A stretch of 7,000 bases of DNA, taken from the NCBI GenBank assembly GCA_003695105.1, contig RFIZ01000124.1:1-7000 (forward strand), read 5' to 3'. Shown piece after piece: positions 1 to 6,666 of the stretch (the first letter of the stretch is position 1; each line of letters starts with the position of its first letter). A program made the translations under genes and the position numbers. Under the pieces are notes generated by a model. That model had not been told where the DNA came from and searched no databases. It saw only the letters and a list, made by a program, of their open reading frames with translations. This DNA comes from Fidelibacterota bacterium (GTDB lineage: Bacteria > Fidelibacterota > Marinisomatia > Marinisomatales > J089).

Positions 1-24
1 CCAGATCCGGGACCGGATCCGGGA
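1..24. repeat. 12-bp tandem direct repeat with internal dyad, downstream of rnc
   Basis: Positions 1-12 (CCAGATCCGGGA) and 13-24 (CCGGATCCGGGA) match at 11 of 12 bases in direct tandem. The same bases also form an inverted repeat: GATCCGG at 4-10 pairs with CCGGATC at 13-19, giving a practical 6-bp stem with a 4-base loop. CCGGATCCGG at 13-22 is itself a palindrome. It lies just after the rnc stop codon on the transcribed strand. It may be part of a longer repeat, a transcription terminator stem or an operator. The window edge cuts it, so the total copy number is unknown, and no T-rich tract is visible. Confidence 0.4.
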
Positions 25-30
25 ATTATA
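25..30 (-). promoter_or_regulatory. TATAAT hexamer after rnc (possible -10 box)
   Basis: The minus strand reads TATAAT, a perfect sigma-70-type -10 hexamer, 6 bases after the rnc stop codon and immediately before the repeat at 1-24. No good -35 element lies at 16-18 bases: TTGAGT is present upstream but only 12 bases away, and there is no TGn extension. It could serve the next gene, which lies outside the window, but chance occurrence is quite possible. Confidence 0.15.
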
Positions 31-36
31 CCCCCA

Positions 37-750
37 TTAAGCACTCAATTCTTCCAGCGCAATTTGGGCCGCCGACTGTTCGGCGGCTTTTTTATTGCTT
101 CCCACGCCCGGGCGAAAGGATCGGGAACCGATCTTAACAAACACCTCAAAAGTCCGTTGGTGATCGGGTCCGCTGACTTTGGCGACGATAAAGTGGGGAG
201 ACTCCAGTGAATGGGAGTGGCAATATTCAATCAAATGTCCCTTGTAATTGGAGGAATGAAAGGCTTCATGGCGATAGGACCAGATGGTTTGTCGCAATAC
301 CCGTTCACAGACGGCATAGCCGCCGTCCAGGTAGAGGGCTCCCAGGAGGGATTCGAACAGGTTGGCCAGTTGTTTGGTGGCGATTTTATCGATCTTCAGA
401 TTGACCGAATCTTCGATCCGAATATAGTCCAACAGGTTCAACAGTTTTCCCATGTTCGCCAGGTAAGATTTCTGAACCAGGGAAGATCGTTTTTGGGTCA
501 GCATGCCTTCGTCACCCTGGGGATATTCTTCCATCAGCCATTTGCTGATGATGGCATCGATGACCGCGTCTCCCAAAAACTCCAAGCGTTCGTAATTCAG
601 GCGGGGGTTGGGATCGCAGGATCGATGGGTAAAGGCCTGTTCCAGTAACTGGCGGTTGCGAAACCGGTAGCCGATTTGTTCCTGGAGGGGGGCGAAGGGA
701 TCAGGGGCAGAGGATGAAAAGGACCGAATAAAGTGATGGAACCAGCCCAA
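37..750 (-). CDS. rnc: Ribonuclease III
   Basis: Endoribonuclease that cleaves double-stranded RNA, matures rRNA precursors and turns over structured mRNAs; cytoplasmic, acting as a homodimer. The 237 residues are the usual family length. The N-terminal RNase III domain (about 20-160) has the signature ERLEFLGD at 54-61, giving E54, E57 and D61, then E81 in DEG and E133. The position equal to E. coli D114 is asparagine (N130), a change I remember from Bacteroidota-type enzymes. A C-terminal dsRNA-binding domain spans about 168-236, starting NYKGHLIEYC and ending with the lysine-rich SNKKAAEQSAA helix. The TTG start at 750 lies 6 nt after the fabF stop and has no clear Shine-Dalgarno sequence, so translation is probably coupled to fabF. 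No better start lies before the conserved domain. The fab-rnc order is common, often followed by smc, which would lie outside this window. Confidence 0.96.
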   Translation of the reverse strand: MGWFHHFIRSFSSSAPDPFAPLQEQIGYRFRNRQLLEQAFTHRSCDPNPRLNYERLEFLGDAVIDAIISKWLMEEYPQGDEGMLTQKRSSLVQKSYLANMGKLLNLLDYIRIEDSVNLKIDKIATKQLANLFESLLGALYLDGGYAVCERVLRQTIWSYRHEAFHSSNYKGHLIEYCHSHSLESPHFIVAKVSGPDHQRTFEVFVKIGSRSFRPGVGSNKKAAEQSAAQIALEELSA

Positions 751-756
751 GGGAGT

Positions 757-1992
757 TTAATTCCATTTGGTAAACAACAGGACCCCGTTATGACCGCCAA
801 AGCCAAAGGAATTGGAAATGGCGGCCCGGATAGGGAATTCCCGGGGAGTATTCGGGATGTACTGCAGGTCGCACTCGGGATCCGGAGTTGTATAATTGAT
901 GGTGGGGGGCGCCACCTGTTCCTGGAGCGATTTGACAGTGGCGACGGCTTCGATTCCGCCGCTGGCTCCCAGGAGATGACCCGTCATGGATTTGGTGGAA
1001 CTGATGTGGAGTCGCTCCGCGGCCGTACCGAACACGGATCGAATGGCCGCCGTCTCGTTTTTATCATTATAAGGGGTGGATGTACCATGGGCATTGACGT
1101 AATCCACGTCCTCGGGATTCAGTTCCGCGTCCTGCAGGGCCCGGGCCATGGCTTGCGCCGGTCCCTGTTGGGAGGGCTGGGTGACATGAAAGGCATCATC
1201 GGAAGCTCCGTATCCGGCCAGTTCCGCCAGAATGGGAGCGGATCGTTTTCGGGCATGATCCAGAGTTTCCAGGACCAGGATGCCGGCTCCTTCACCCAGT
1301 ACAAAGCCGTCCCGATCTTTGTCGAATGGACGACTGGCGGCCTGGGGAGGATCATTCCGTTTGGACAGAGCTTTCATATTTCCAAAACCGGCGATGGTCA
1401 GGGGAGTGATACTGGCCTCCGAACCCCCACAAAGCATGACATCGGCATCACCGTACTGGAGGATGCGGGCTGCAATCCCGATAGCGTCGGTCGCGGAGGC
1501 ACAAGCAGAAGTTACGGTCTGATTGGGGCCCTGGAGTCCAAATCGGATGGAAAGATGGGCTCCGGCGATATTGGCGATCATCTTGGGGACAAAATGGGGT
1601 GATACCCGTCTCGATCCCCGGTTCGAGATCACTGTGTGCTGGTCCTCCAGCGTCTGGATACCCCCGACTCCCGTTCCCAGGCTGACTCCGATTCGGGTGG
1701 GATCGAGGGTATTGATGTTTAATCCGCTCTGATCCCAGGCCTCCTGGGCAGAGACCAGAGCGAAGATCGTAAAAGGATCCAGTTTCCGCAACTGGGTGGG
1801 TTCCAGGATGGTTTCGGGATGAAAATCCTTCAACTCGCCGGCAATTTGTACCGGGTAATCTCCGGGATCGAAGTAAGTGATACGATCGATCCCGCTGACA
1901 CCGTTCAACAGGGCATTCCAATAGGCGGCAACGCCGTTTCCGTTGGGAGCCAGAACACCCAGTCCGGTAACTACGATCCTTTTGTGTTTCAT
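757..1992 (-). CDS. fabF: 3-oxoacyl-ACP synthase II (KAS II)
   Basis: Condenses malonyl-ACP with a growing acyl-ACP, releasing CO2 and adding two carbons, in cytoplasmic type II fatty acid synthesis. The 411 residues match the FabF norm. The thiolase fold is complete: VVTGLGVLAPNG at the N-terminus, nucleophile C164 in TSACASATDA, H302 in NAHGTSTPYND, H339 in SMTGHLLGASGG, and the C-terminal NSFGFGGHN loop (394-402) that gates the active site. The Cys-His-His triad identifies a KAS I/II enzyme, not a KAS III. The family is FabF rather than FabB by its place next to acpP, the usual arrangement. The ATG at 1992 follows the acpP stop after only 4 nt and has no recognisable Shine-Dalgarno sequence, so it is probably translated by coupling from acpP. 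Nothing is broken or missing. Confidence 0.97.
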   Translation of the reverse strand: MKHKRIVVTGLGVLAPNGNGVAAYWNALLNGVSGIDRITYFDPGDYPVQIAGELKDFHPETILEPTQLRKLDPFTIFALVSAQEAWDQSGLNINTLDPTRIGVSLGTGVGGIQTLEDQHTVISNRGSRRVSPHFVPKMIANIAGAHLSIRFGLQGPNQTVTSACASATDAIGIAARILQYGDADVMLCGGSEASITPLTIAGFGNMKALSKRNDPPQAASRPFDKDRDGFVLGEGAGILVLETLDHARKRSAPILAELAGYGASDDAFHVTQPSQQGPAQAMARALQDAELNPEDVDYVNAHGTSTPYNDKNETAAIRSVFGTAAERLHISSTKSMTGHLLGASGGIEAVATVKSLQEQVAPPTINYTTPDPECDLQYIPNTPREFPIRAAISNSFGFGGHNGVLLFTKWN

Positions 1993-1996
1993 CGGC

Positions 1997-2230
1997 TCAG
2001 GCTTGTTTGCTTTCGATGTAATCCACGGCAGCGCCGACGGTGGTTATTTTTTCGGCATCTTCGTCCGGAATTTCAATCCCGAATTCTTCTTCCAATTCCA
2101 TGATCAGTTCAACCGTATCCAGGGAATCGGCGCCCAAATCGTCCACGAAAGACGCTTCCGGTACGATTTTCCCTTCTTCTACACCCAACTTATCAATGAT
2201 CACTTCTTTGACTTTTTCAAAAGTGGACAT
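1997..2230 (-). CDS. acpP: Acyl carrier protein
   Basis: A 77-residue acidic carrier protein that holds growing acyl chains as thioesters on a 4'-phosphopantetheine arm. It is the shared partner of FabD, FabH, FabG, FabF and PlsX in this cluster. The prosthetic group attaches to S36 in the motif GADSLDTVELIM. The four-helix outline, the acidic helix II (ELIMELEEEFGIEIPDEDAEKI) that docks partner enzymes and the C-terminal TVGAAVDYI are all typical. The ATG at 2230 is preceded by the strongest Shine-Dalgarno sequence of the cluster (AGGAGG, 7 nt spacing), in keeping with the high ACP level cells need. The gene sits 17 nt after the fabG stop and 4 nt before fabF. An ACP for polyketide or lipid A work would look similar, but the context makes the fatty acid role secure. 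Confidence 0.98.
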   Translation of the reverse strand: MSTFEKVKEVIIDKLGVEEGKIVPEASFVDDLGADSLDTVELIMELEEEFGIEIPDEDAEKITTVGAAVDYIESKQA

Positions 2231-2237
2231 GATTATT

Positions 2238-2243
2238 CCTCCT
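2238..2243 (-). promoter_or_regulatory. Strong Shine-Dalgarno site of acpP
   Basis: The minus strand reads AGGAGG within AAAGGAGGAATAATC, 7 nt before the acpP ATG. This fixes the acpP start. It is the best match to the 16S rRNA 3' end in the cluster, which fits high ACP demand relative to neighbours whose ribosome sites are weak or absent. Confidence 0.8.
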
Positions 2244-2247
2244 TTAG

Positions 2248-2994
2248 TTACATCATGGTCATTCCCCCGTCCACGGCGATGGTCTGCCCGGTGATGTAGG
2301 AAGCTTCCTCACTGGCCAGAAAATGGACCAAATGAGCCACGTCCTCACCGGAACCGATCCGTCCCAGGGGAATTTGTGCAATGAGTTTTTCTTTGACCTC
2401 GTCAGACAGTTGACCGGTCATTTCCGTTTCGATGTATCCCGGAGCGATGCAGTTCACCGTCACATTCCGGGAAGCCAGTTCTTTGGCGACTGATTTGGTC
2501 AATCCCAACAGGCCGGCCTTGGAAGCCGCATAATTCACCTGTCCGGGATTTCCCGTCAGTCCCACAACCGATGAAATATTGATGATACGCCCATAGCGGT
2601 TTTTCATCATCGTCCGGGCCACCGCCTTGATCCCGTTGAAGGCTCCCTTCAGATTCACATTCATTACCTGATCCCAGTCGTCTTCTCCCATCCGTAACAA
2701 CAGGGTGTCCCGGGTGATGCCGGCGTTATTGACCAGAATGTCGATTCGTCCATGGTCCTTGGTGATGGATTGCAGCGTCGCCTGAACTGCGTCAAAATCG
2801 GACACGTCACATTCACAGGCATGGAGGGTCACTCCCTCCCGGGCCAGGGAGTCCTGTGCTTCCTGTAAATGACTGGTCGAACGGCTGAGTCCGTACACCG
2901 TGGCTCCTGACCGGGCCAATCGCCGGGCGATAGCCAGACCAATGCCCCGGGACGCTCCCGTGACGACGGCAATACGATCAGTCAGCATTTGCAT
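2248..2994 (-). CDS. fabG: 3-oxoacyl-ACP reductase
   Basis: NADPH-dependent reduction of 3-oxoacyl-ACP to (3R)-hydroxyacyl-ACP, the first reductive step of each elongation cycle; a cytoplasmic, usually tetrameric SDR enzyme. The 248 residues match the classical family. Visible motifs are the Rossmann TGASRGIG (12-19), NNAG (89-92), N114, S142 in ISSVVG, and Y155/K159 in YAASK, giving the complete Asn-Ser-Tyr-Lys tetrad. The N-terminal GLSRS after strand 2 is consistent with NADPH preference. The C-terminal ITGQTIAVDGGM is typical of FabG. The ATG at 2994 is preferred over the one two codons later because GGAGG lies 9 nt upstream of it. The gene overlaps the end of fabD by 17 nt. Standalone SDRs can look alike, but the position between fabD and acpP settles the role. 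Confidence 0.97.
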   Translation of the reverse strand: MQMLTDRIAVVTGASRGIGLAIARRLARSGATVYGLSRSTSHLQEAQDSLAREGVTLHACECDVSDFDAVQATLQSITKDHGRIDILVNNAGITRDTLLLRMGEDDWDQVMNVNLKGAFNGIKAVARTMMKNRYGRIINISSVVGLTGNPGQVNYAASKAGLLGLTKSVAKELASRNVTVNCIAPGYIETEMTGQLSDEVKEKLIAQIPLGRIGSGEDVAHLVHFLASEEASYITGQTIAVDGGMTMM

Positions 2995-3913
2995 GGACGA
3001 AAGCCTCCAGTTTTTCCAGGGTATCGATACCCGTGGTGGTTAAGTGACGGTCAATACGCCGGTTCAATCCCTGTAATACCCGGCCGGGTCCGATTTCCAC
3101 GAATGTATCCAGCCCGTCCTTGCCCATGGTTTCGATCGTTTGGGACCAGCGGACCGGTTGTTCCAGTTGGTTTAAGAGTTTCGTCTGAATTTCGTGGCGG
3201 GAAAGGGTGGGAGCCCCGTCGACGTTGGTATAAACCGGAAACCGGGCATCCTGCAATGACACCGTGGACAGTTTCCGGGTCAATGGATCCCGGGCGGGCT
3301 GCATGAGGGGGGAATGAAACGCGCCACTCACGTTCAATTCGATCACCCGCTTGGCTCCGGCTGACCGGGCGAGTTCCATGGCCCGCTGAACGGCGGAGCG
3401 GTGGCCGGAGATGACACATTGACCGGGAGAATTAAAATTGGCAGGAACCACCGGTGCTTCCGCCGAAGAGATGTCTTCACAAATGTCCTGAATCTGATCG
3501 TCCGGCATTCCGATAATGGCCGCCATCGTCCCAGGTGATATTTGTCCCGCCTGTGCCATACTTTCCGCCCTAAGTTTAACCAGACTGAGTCCCGTTTCAA
3601 AATCAAAGACGTCGGCCAGGGCCAGGGCGGAATATTCGCCCAGACTGTGACCGGCCGCCGCCTGTGGTGTGATGCCCCGGGACATCAGTTCCTTGCCGAT
3701 GATATAACTCACCAAAAACAAAGCCGGTTGGGTGTACTGGGTTTGGGTCAGGCGTTCCAGGGGACCCTCGAACAGGACAGGACGAATGTCGTAGCCCAGA
3801 ACTTCATGGCTCCGTAGAAAAATTTCGCGGGCGAAGGGGGAGCCGTCGTAAAAGTCTTTCCCCATCCCCACCTGCTGGGACCCTTGACCGGGGCAGAGCA
3901 GGGCCAGTTTCAT
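2978..3913 (-). CDS. fabD: Malonyl-CoA:ACP transacylase
   Basis: Transfers the malonyl group from malonyl-CoA to ACP, supplying the extender unit to FabH and FabF. I place the start at the ATG at 3913, giving 311 residues, the usual length. A GTG five codons upstream is in frame but would add residues before the conserved MKLALLCPGQGSQ opening. The ATG also overlaps the fabH stop in the ATGA arrangement typical of coupled genes. Active-site features are complete: GQGSQ with Q10, nucleophile S90 in GHSLGE, R115 in LRAESM, and H200 in GAFHSPLM, followed by the VRW and EIGPG elements near the C-terminus. Only weak GGGA-type ribosome pairing precedes the start. The 3' end contains the fabG ribosome site and overlaps fabG by 17 nt. 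Confidence 0.96.
   Translation of the reverse strand: MKLALLCPGQGSQQVGMGKDFYDGSPFAREIFLRSHEVLGYDIRPVLFEGPLERLTQTQYTQPALFLVSYIIGKELMSRGITPQAAAGHSLGEYSALALADVFDFETGLSLVKLRAESMAQAGQISPGTMAAIIGMPDDQIQDICEDISSAEAPVVPANFNSPGQCVISGHRSAVQRAMELARSAGAKRVIELNVSGAFHSPLMQPARDPLTRKLSTVSLQDARFPVYTNVDGAPTLSRHEIQTKLLNQLEQPVRWSQTIETMGKDGLDTFVEIGPGRVLQGLNRRIDRHLTTTGIDTLEKLEAFVHANAD
3004..3008 (-). promoter_or_regulatory. Shine-Dalgarno site of fabG inside fabD
   Basis: The minus strand reads GGAGG 9 nt before the fabG ATG at 2994, and 15 nt before the alternative ATG at 2988. It therefore favours the upstream start. The site is coding sequence for the last residues of FabD. Confidence 0.65.
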
Positions 3914-4899
3914 TTGGCGTGATCCCACCGCAACAGGAGACTCCCCCAGGTGAATCCGGCTCCAAATGCGGCCAACAGGACCAGGTCTCCCGGTTCCAGC
4001 CGGCCCTCATCGCTGGCTTCACTCATTCCGATGGGAATGGTTCCGGCGGTGGTGTTACCATACTTATTGATGTTGATCAATACCTGATCCGGGTGCAAGC
4101 CACACCGCTTGGCGGCCGCGTCGATGATGCGCTTGTTCGCCTGGTGGGGGATGTAGAGTTTGAGATCAGATCCCTGGAAACCGTTGCGCTCTAAAATTTC
4201 GGCGCTGATGTCGGCCATACCTTTCACGGCAAATTTGAAGACGGCTTTTCCGTCCTGGCGGATATAATGCATACGTTTCTCGACGGTTTCATGACTGGCG
4301 GGATGGAGACTGCCACCGGCGGGCATGTTGAGATAGGGAGCCCCGCTGCCGTCGATCCGGAGAATACTGTCCAGTATCCCGGAATCGCCTTCCGTGGGTT
4401 CCAGTAAGACGCCTCCGGCTCCATCACCGAATAACACACAGGTATTGCGATCCGTAAAGTCCAGGATCGAACTCATAGTATCGGCTCCAATGACCAGAAC
4501 TTTCTGGTATTTCCCCGATTCCACCAGGCGGGCGCCGGTATCCAGAGCATATAAAAAGCCGGAACAGGCGCCGGAGAGGTCAAACCCCCAGGCTTTGGAT
4601 GCGCCGATGGCATTTTGGATCAGAGCCGCGGTGGAAGGAAACATCATATCCGGAGTTACTGTGGCCACAATAATGGCATCCACCTCCTCTGGTGACGTGG
4701 CGGTTTTTTCCAGCAACTCCCGGGCGACATGGGTTCCCATGGCTGAGGTCGCCTCGCCATCCTTGACCAGATGCCGGGTCTCGATCCCGGTCCGGCTTCG
4801 GATCCATTCGTCAGAAGTATCCACGATTTTTTCCAGATCGAAATTGGTCATGACCCGTTCGGGAATGTAGCGGGCCGTCGCTGTGATCGTCGCTCTCAA
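3910..4899 (-). CDS. fabH: 3-oxoacyl-ACP synthase III (KAS III)
   Basis: Starts fatty acid synthesis by condensing an acyl-CoA primer (acetyl-CoA or branched, not resolvable here) with malonyl-ACP. The 329 residues are slightly longer than the 317 of E. coli. Features seen: SDEWIRSRTGIE (29-40) near the CoA site, nucleophile C112 in SGACSGF, DGAGG at 159-163, H252 in PHQAN and N282 in GNTTAG, giving the full Cys-His-Asn triad and not the Cys-His-His of FabF. The extra length comes from an insertion around 187-212 (NMPAGGSLHP then ASHETV), which I associate with Bacteroidota-like FabH proteins. The start is TTG at 4899, overlapping the plsX stop as TTGA; AAGGA lies 8 nt upstream. The 3' end overlaps fabD as ATGA. 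The protein begins MRATITATARYIPE, right at the conserved first strand, so no earlier start is needed. Confidence 0.96.
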   Translation of the reverse strand: MRATITATARYIPERVMTNFDLEKIVDTSDEWIRSRTGIETRHLVKDGEATSAMGTHVARELLEKTATSPEEVDAIIVATVTPDMMFPSTAALIQNAIGASKAWGFDLSGACSGFLYALDTGARLVESGKYQKVLVIGADTMSSILDFTDRNTCVLFGDGAGGVLLEPTEGDSGILDSILRIDGSGAPYLNMPAGGSLHPASHETVEKRMHYIRQDGKAVFKFAVKGMADISAEILERNGFQGSDLKLYIPHQANKRIIDAAAKRCGLHPDQVLININKYGNTTAGTIPIGMSEASDEGRLEPGDLVLLAAFGAGFTWGSLLLRWDHAK

Positions 4900-5900
4900 G
4901 TCGGTATTCCTTGGTAATCCGCCAGGCGGTGTTCGGTTTGGGCAATCAATTTATTGTCGATGCATTTCTTGGCAACGGCAATCGAATTTTTAATGGATTT
5001 GGGGCCGGAACTTCCGTGGCAAACAATGGAGATCCCATTCACACCCAATAGTGGTGTGCCACCGTGTTCCTCATAGTCATATTGTTTCTGTAAATCTTTG
5101 AAAACGGGTTTCAAAAAGAGGGCTCCCAGTTTGGTCCGTAAATTCGCCAGCGAACGGGATTTGATCTCCTGCCCCAGGATGGTGATCCAGGCTTCCGCAA
5201 ATTTGAGGAGAGTATTTCCGACGAAACCGTCACATATCAGGATATCGGCCGCGCAATCCATGAGATGGCGACCTTCCACGTTTCCGATAAAATTGGGGAG
5301 TTTTTCCTGAAAGAGCTGGTGGGTTTCCTGGTACAGCTCACTGCCTTTGGTGGGTTCCTCTCCAATGTTGACCAGACCAATTTTCGGCTGACTGACACCT
5401 TCGATCCGTACGATGTAGTCCATGGACATCAGAGCAAACTGGAGCATGTGAAGGGGCTTGGCATCGGGATTGGCGCCGACGTCGCACAATACTTTTCCGC
5501 CGACAGGGGTGGGAATATAGGCCCCTAGAGCCGGACGTTTGACACCCTGGATTCTGCCTAATAACAAGAGGGAGGCGGTCAGAACGGCCCCCGTGTGTCC
5601 GGCACTGATAAACCCGTCAGCCTGTTGGTCTTTGACCAGGCGGATGCCCTGAACAATGGAGGAATCGGGTTTGGCTTTGAGAACCGTGGCACCGCGATCG
5701 GTCATTTCCACAATCTGGCTGGTATGGTGAATCGAAATGCGATCCGGAACGGAGCCATTGAACTCCTGACGGATTCGGTTTTCGTCGCCCACCAGGATAA
5801 AGGAATAGGAATCAGGAGTGTGGGGTAAGGCAGACAGTACACCCTGCACGACGGAAGCCGGAGCCGAATCCCCCCCCATTGCGTCCAGGGCCAATTTCAT
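4896..5900 (-). CDS. plsX: Phosphate acyltransferase PlsX
   Basis: Converts acyl-ACP and inorganic phosphate to acyl-phosphate, the acyl donor for PlsY in phosphatidic acid synthesis; a peripheral membrane-associated soluble enzyme. The 334 residues fit the family. Conserved blocks in order: LDAMGGD (5-11), SAGHTGA (99-105), DVGAN (140-144), NIGEEPTKGSEL (178-189), GNVEGR (206-211), CDGFVGN (223-229), GGTPLLGVNG (280-289) and HGSS (295-298). The ATG at 5900 is 12 nt after rpmF and has no visible Shine-Dalgarno sequence. It is chosen because MKLALDAMGGD is the standard family start. The stop overlaps the fabH TTG start. The rpmF-plsX-fabH order is widespread and links phospholipid synthesis to the start of fatty acid synthesis. 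I saw no FapR-like operator upstream. Confidence 0.97.
   Translation of the reverse strand: MKLALDAMGGDSAPASVVQGVLSALPHTPDSYSFILVGDENRIRQEFNGSVPDRISIHHTSQIVEMTDRGATVLKAKPDSSIVQGIRLVKDQQADGFISAGHTGAVLTASLLLLGRIQGVKRPALGAYIPTPVGGKVLCDVGANPDAKPLHMLQFALMSMDYIVRIEGVSQPKIGLVNIGEEPTKGSELYQETHQLFQEKLPNFIGNVEGRHLMDCAADILICDGFVGNTLLKFAEAWITILGQEIKSRSLANLRTKLGALFLKPVFKDLQKQYDYEEHGGTPLLGVNGISIVCHGSSGPKSIKNSIAVAKKCIDNKLIAQTEHRLADYQGIPT
4908..4912 (-). promoter_or_regulatory. Shine-Dalgarno site supporting the TTG start of fabH
   Basis: The minus strand reads AAGGA 8 nt before the TTG at 4899, inside the last codons of plsX. It supports initiation at this rare codon, which overlaps the plsX stop. Confidence 0.55.
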
Positions 5901-5912
5901 GAGCAGACAGTC

Positions 5913-6092
5913 TTATTCGGTCGCTGAAATAACGGGTCGTCCCCGGTAATAGCCACAGTTGGGACAAACCCGATGGGGCATTTTCGGCTGCCCGCACTGA
6001 GGACAAAGAGTGGTGCTGACAGAAGACGCTTTATAGTGGGTACGACGTTTCCGTCCGCGAGCTTTGGAACTTCGTTTCTTGGGTAGAGCCAT
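5913..6092 (-). CDS. rpmF: 50S ribosomal protein L32
   Basis: A 59-residue basic protein of the large ribosomal subunit. It begins MALPKKRSSKARGRKRRTHY, the typical lysine/arginine-rich N-terminus that threads into rRNA, with the conserved MAxPKxR opening. Four cysteines form a zinc ribbon: CPQC at 30-33 and CPNC at 43-46 with nine residues between, so this is the zinc-binding form of L32. It ends GYYRGRPVISATE, matching the usual C-terminus with the GYYxGR element. The ATG at 6092 has GGGAG 5 nt upstream. The gene lies 20 nt after the DUF177 gene and 12 nt before plsX, the classical yceD-rpmF-plsX arrangement. It was recognised by direct translation because of its small size. Confidence 0.96.
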   Translation of the reverse strand: MALPKKRSSKARGRKRRTHYKASSVSTTLCPQCGQPKMPHRVCPNCGYYRGRPVISATE

Positions 6093-6097
6093 GGTAA

Positions 6098-6102
6098 CTC
6101 CC
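6098..6102 (-). promoter_or_regulatory. Shine-Dalgarno site of rpmF
   Basis: The minus strand reads GGGAG 5 nt before the rpmF ATG. A second purine-rich match, AAGGAG at 6108-6113, sits 15 nt away, which is too far to be the main site; it overlaps the stop codon of the DUF177 gene. Confidence 0.5.
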
Positions 6103-6112
6103 TAATTCTCCT

Positions 6113-6619
6113 TCAATGATCACCGTTCGTCAGTTGCTGCAACACATCCCACGGTGACGGCTGTGTTGATGCCTCACAGCGACAACTGTTCTGGTTCAGA
6201 TTGATCCCGCAGCCGGGACAAATGCCCTTACAGCTCTCCCGACACAGTTTTTTCATCGGCACCTCCAGCAGCAAATAATCCCGTACGGCCGGGGTCAAGT
6301 CTACCTCCAGCATGGTTTCCGGAAAAAAGAGCAGATCTTCTTCCTGCGATTGCATCAGAGTCTGATTGGACGTCAATCGCAGGTCAAAGGTCAGGGGATG
6401 ATTCCAGGTGTATTCTTCCAGACAACGATCACAAACCAGGAGGTAGGGAATCGTGCCTTCCAGGTGCAGTTGGTATCCATCCGGCTGTTTGGTCGAGTGG
6501 ATGAACAACGGAATCGTGGTCCCGGTGAAAGCAATTTCATCCGACTCGATTTCTTCCACGGGAATTTCAAAAAGCCGGTGGTCCAGTCCTTGGATTAAAT
6601 CTGAACGGAACAGCTTCAA
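6113..6619 (-). CDS. yceD: DUF177 (YceD) family protein
   Basis: A 168-residue protein of the YceD/DUF177 family, whose members in bacteria and plant plastids have been linked to 23S rRNA accumulation; the biochemical action is not settled. The family pattern is clear: an N-terminal MKLFRSDL followed by a beta-rich region, CDRCLEEY (63-70), and a C-terminal cysteine-rich tail where C126, C130, C134, C137, C146 and C148 form PMKKLCRESC then KGICPGCGINLN. These suggest metal binding, which is an inference. The start is TTG at 6619. A TAG stop lies only two codons upstream in frame, so the protein cannot begin earlier, and it already starts at the conserved MK-x-x-x-x-L. No Shine-Dalgarno sequence is visible. 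It is the first gene of the packed operon and sits 20 nt ahead of rpmF, its usual neighbour. Confidence 0.9.
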   Translation of the reverse strand: MKLFRSDLIQGLDHRLFEIPVEEIESDEIAFTGTTIPLFIHSTKQPDGYQLHLEGTIPYLLVCDRCLEEYTWNHPLTFDLRLTSNQTLMQSQEEDLLFFPETMLEVDLTPAVRDYLLLEVPMKKLCRESCKGICPGCGINLNQNSCRCEASTQPSPWDVLQQLTNGDH

Positions 6620-6629
6620 ATTGAGCTAA

Positions 6630-6662
6630 GAAAACTAATGGTTTTTTCTGACTGTAATCAAG
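6630..6662 (-). promoter_or_regulatory. Weak candidate promoter for the yceD-rpmF-fab operon
   Basis: On the minus strand TTGATT (6656-6661) could be a -35 box, but the hexamers 16-18 nt downstream match TATAAT poorly. Read as a Bacteroidota-type promoter, CTTG (6659-6662) and TAGTTTTC (6630-6637) resemble TTTG and TAnnTTTG with 21 nt between them. That would place the transcript start only a few bases before the TTG start at 6619, that is, nearly leaderless. The matches are imperfect. It is listed because this gap is the only likely promoter location for the operon. Confidence 0.18.
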
Positions 6663-6666
6663 AGCT

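Noticed and set aside
211..648. 145-codon plus-strand ORF opposite rnc
   Set aside because: It is antisense to the RNase III and dsRNA-binding domains, with no recognisable motif or ribosome site of its own.
733..1602. 289-codon plus-strand ORF opposite fabF
   Set aside because: It lies wholly antisense to the clearly coding fabF, resembles no family and has a glycine/arginine-rich composition expected of an antisense frame.
3914..3928. Upstream GTG start giving a five-residue longer FabD
   Set aside because: The conserved FabD opening starts at the ATG at 3913, which also forms the ATGA overlap with fabH.
4394..4870. 158-codon plus-strand ORF opposite fabH
   Set aside because: It mirrors the conserved fabH active-site region; codon constraint on the minus strand explains it.
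5812..6006. 64-codon minus-strand ORF covering the end of rpmF and start of plsX
   Set aside because: It is out of frame with both recognisable genes; the true gene here is rpmF at 5913-6092.
37..6619. The idea that the cluster is a secondary-metabolite or polyketide locus
   Set aside because: All enzymes are of the standard primary fatty acid type in the common rpmF-plsX-fabHDG-acpP-fabF-rnc order, with no tailoring genes.
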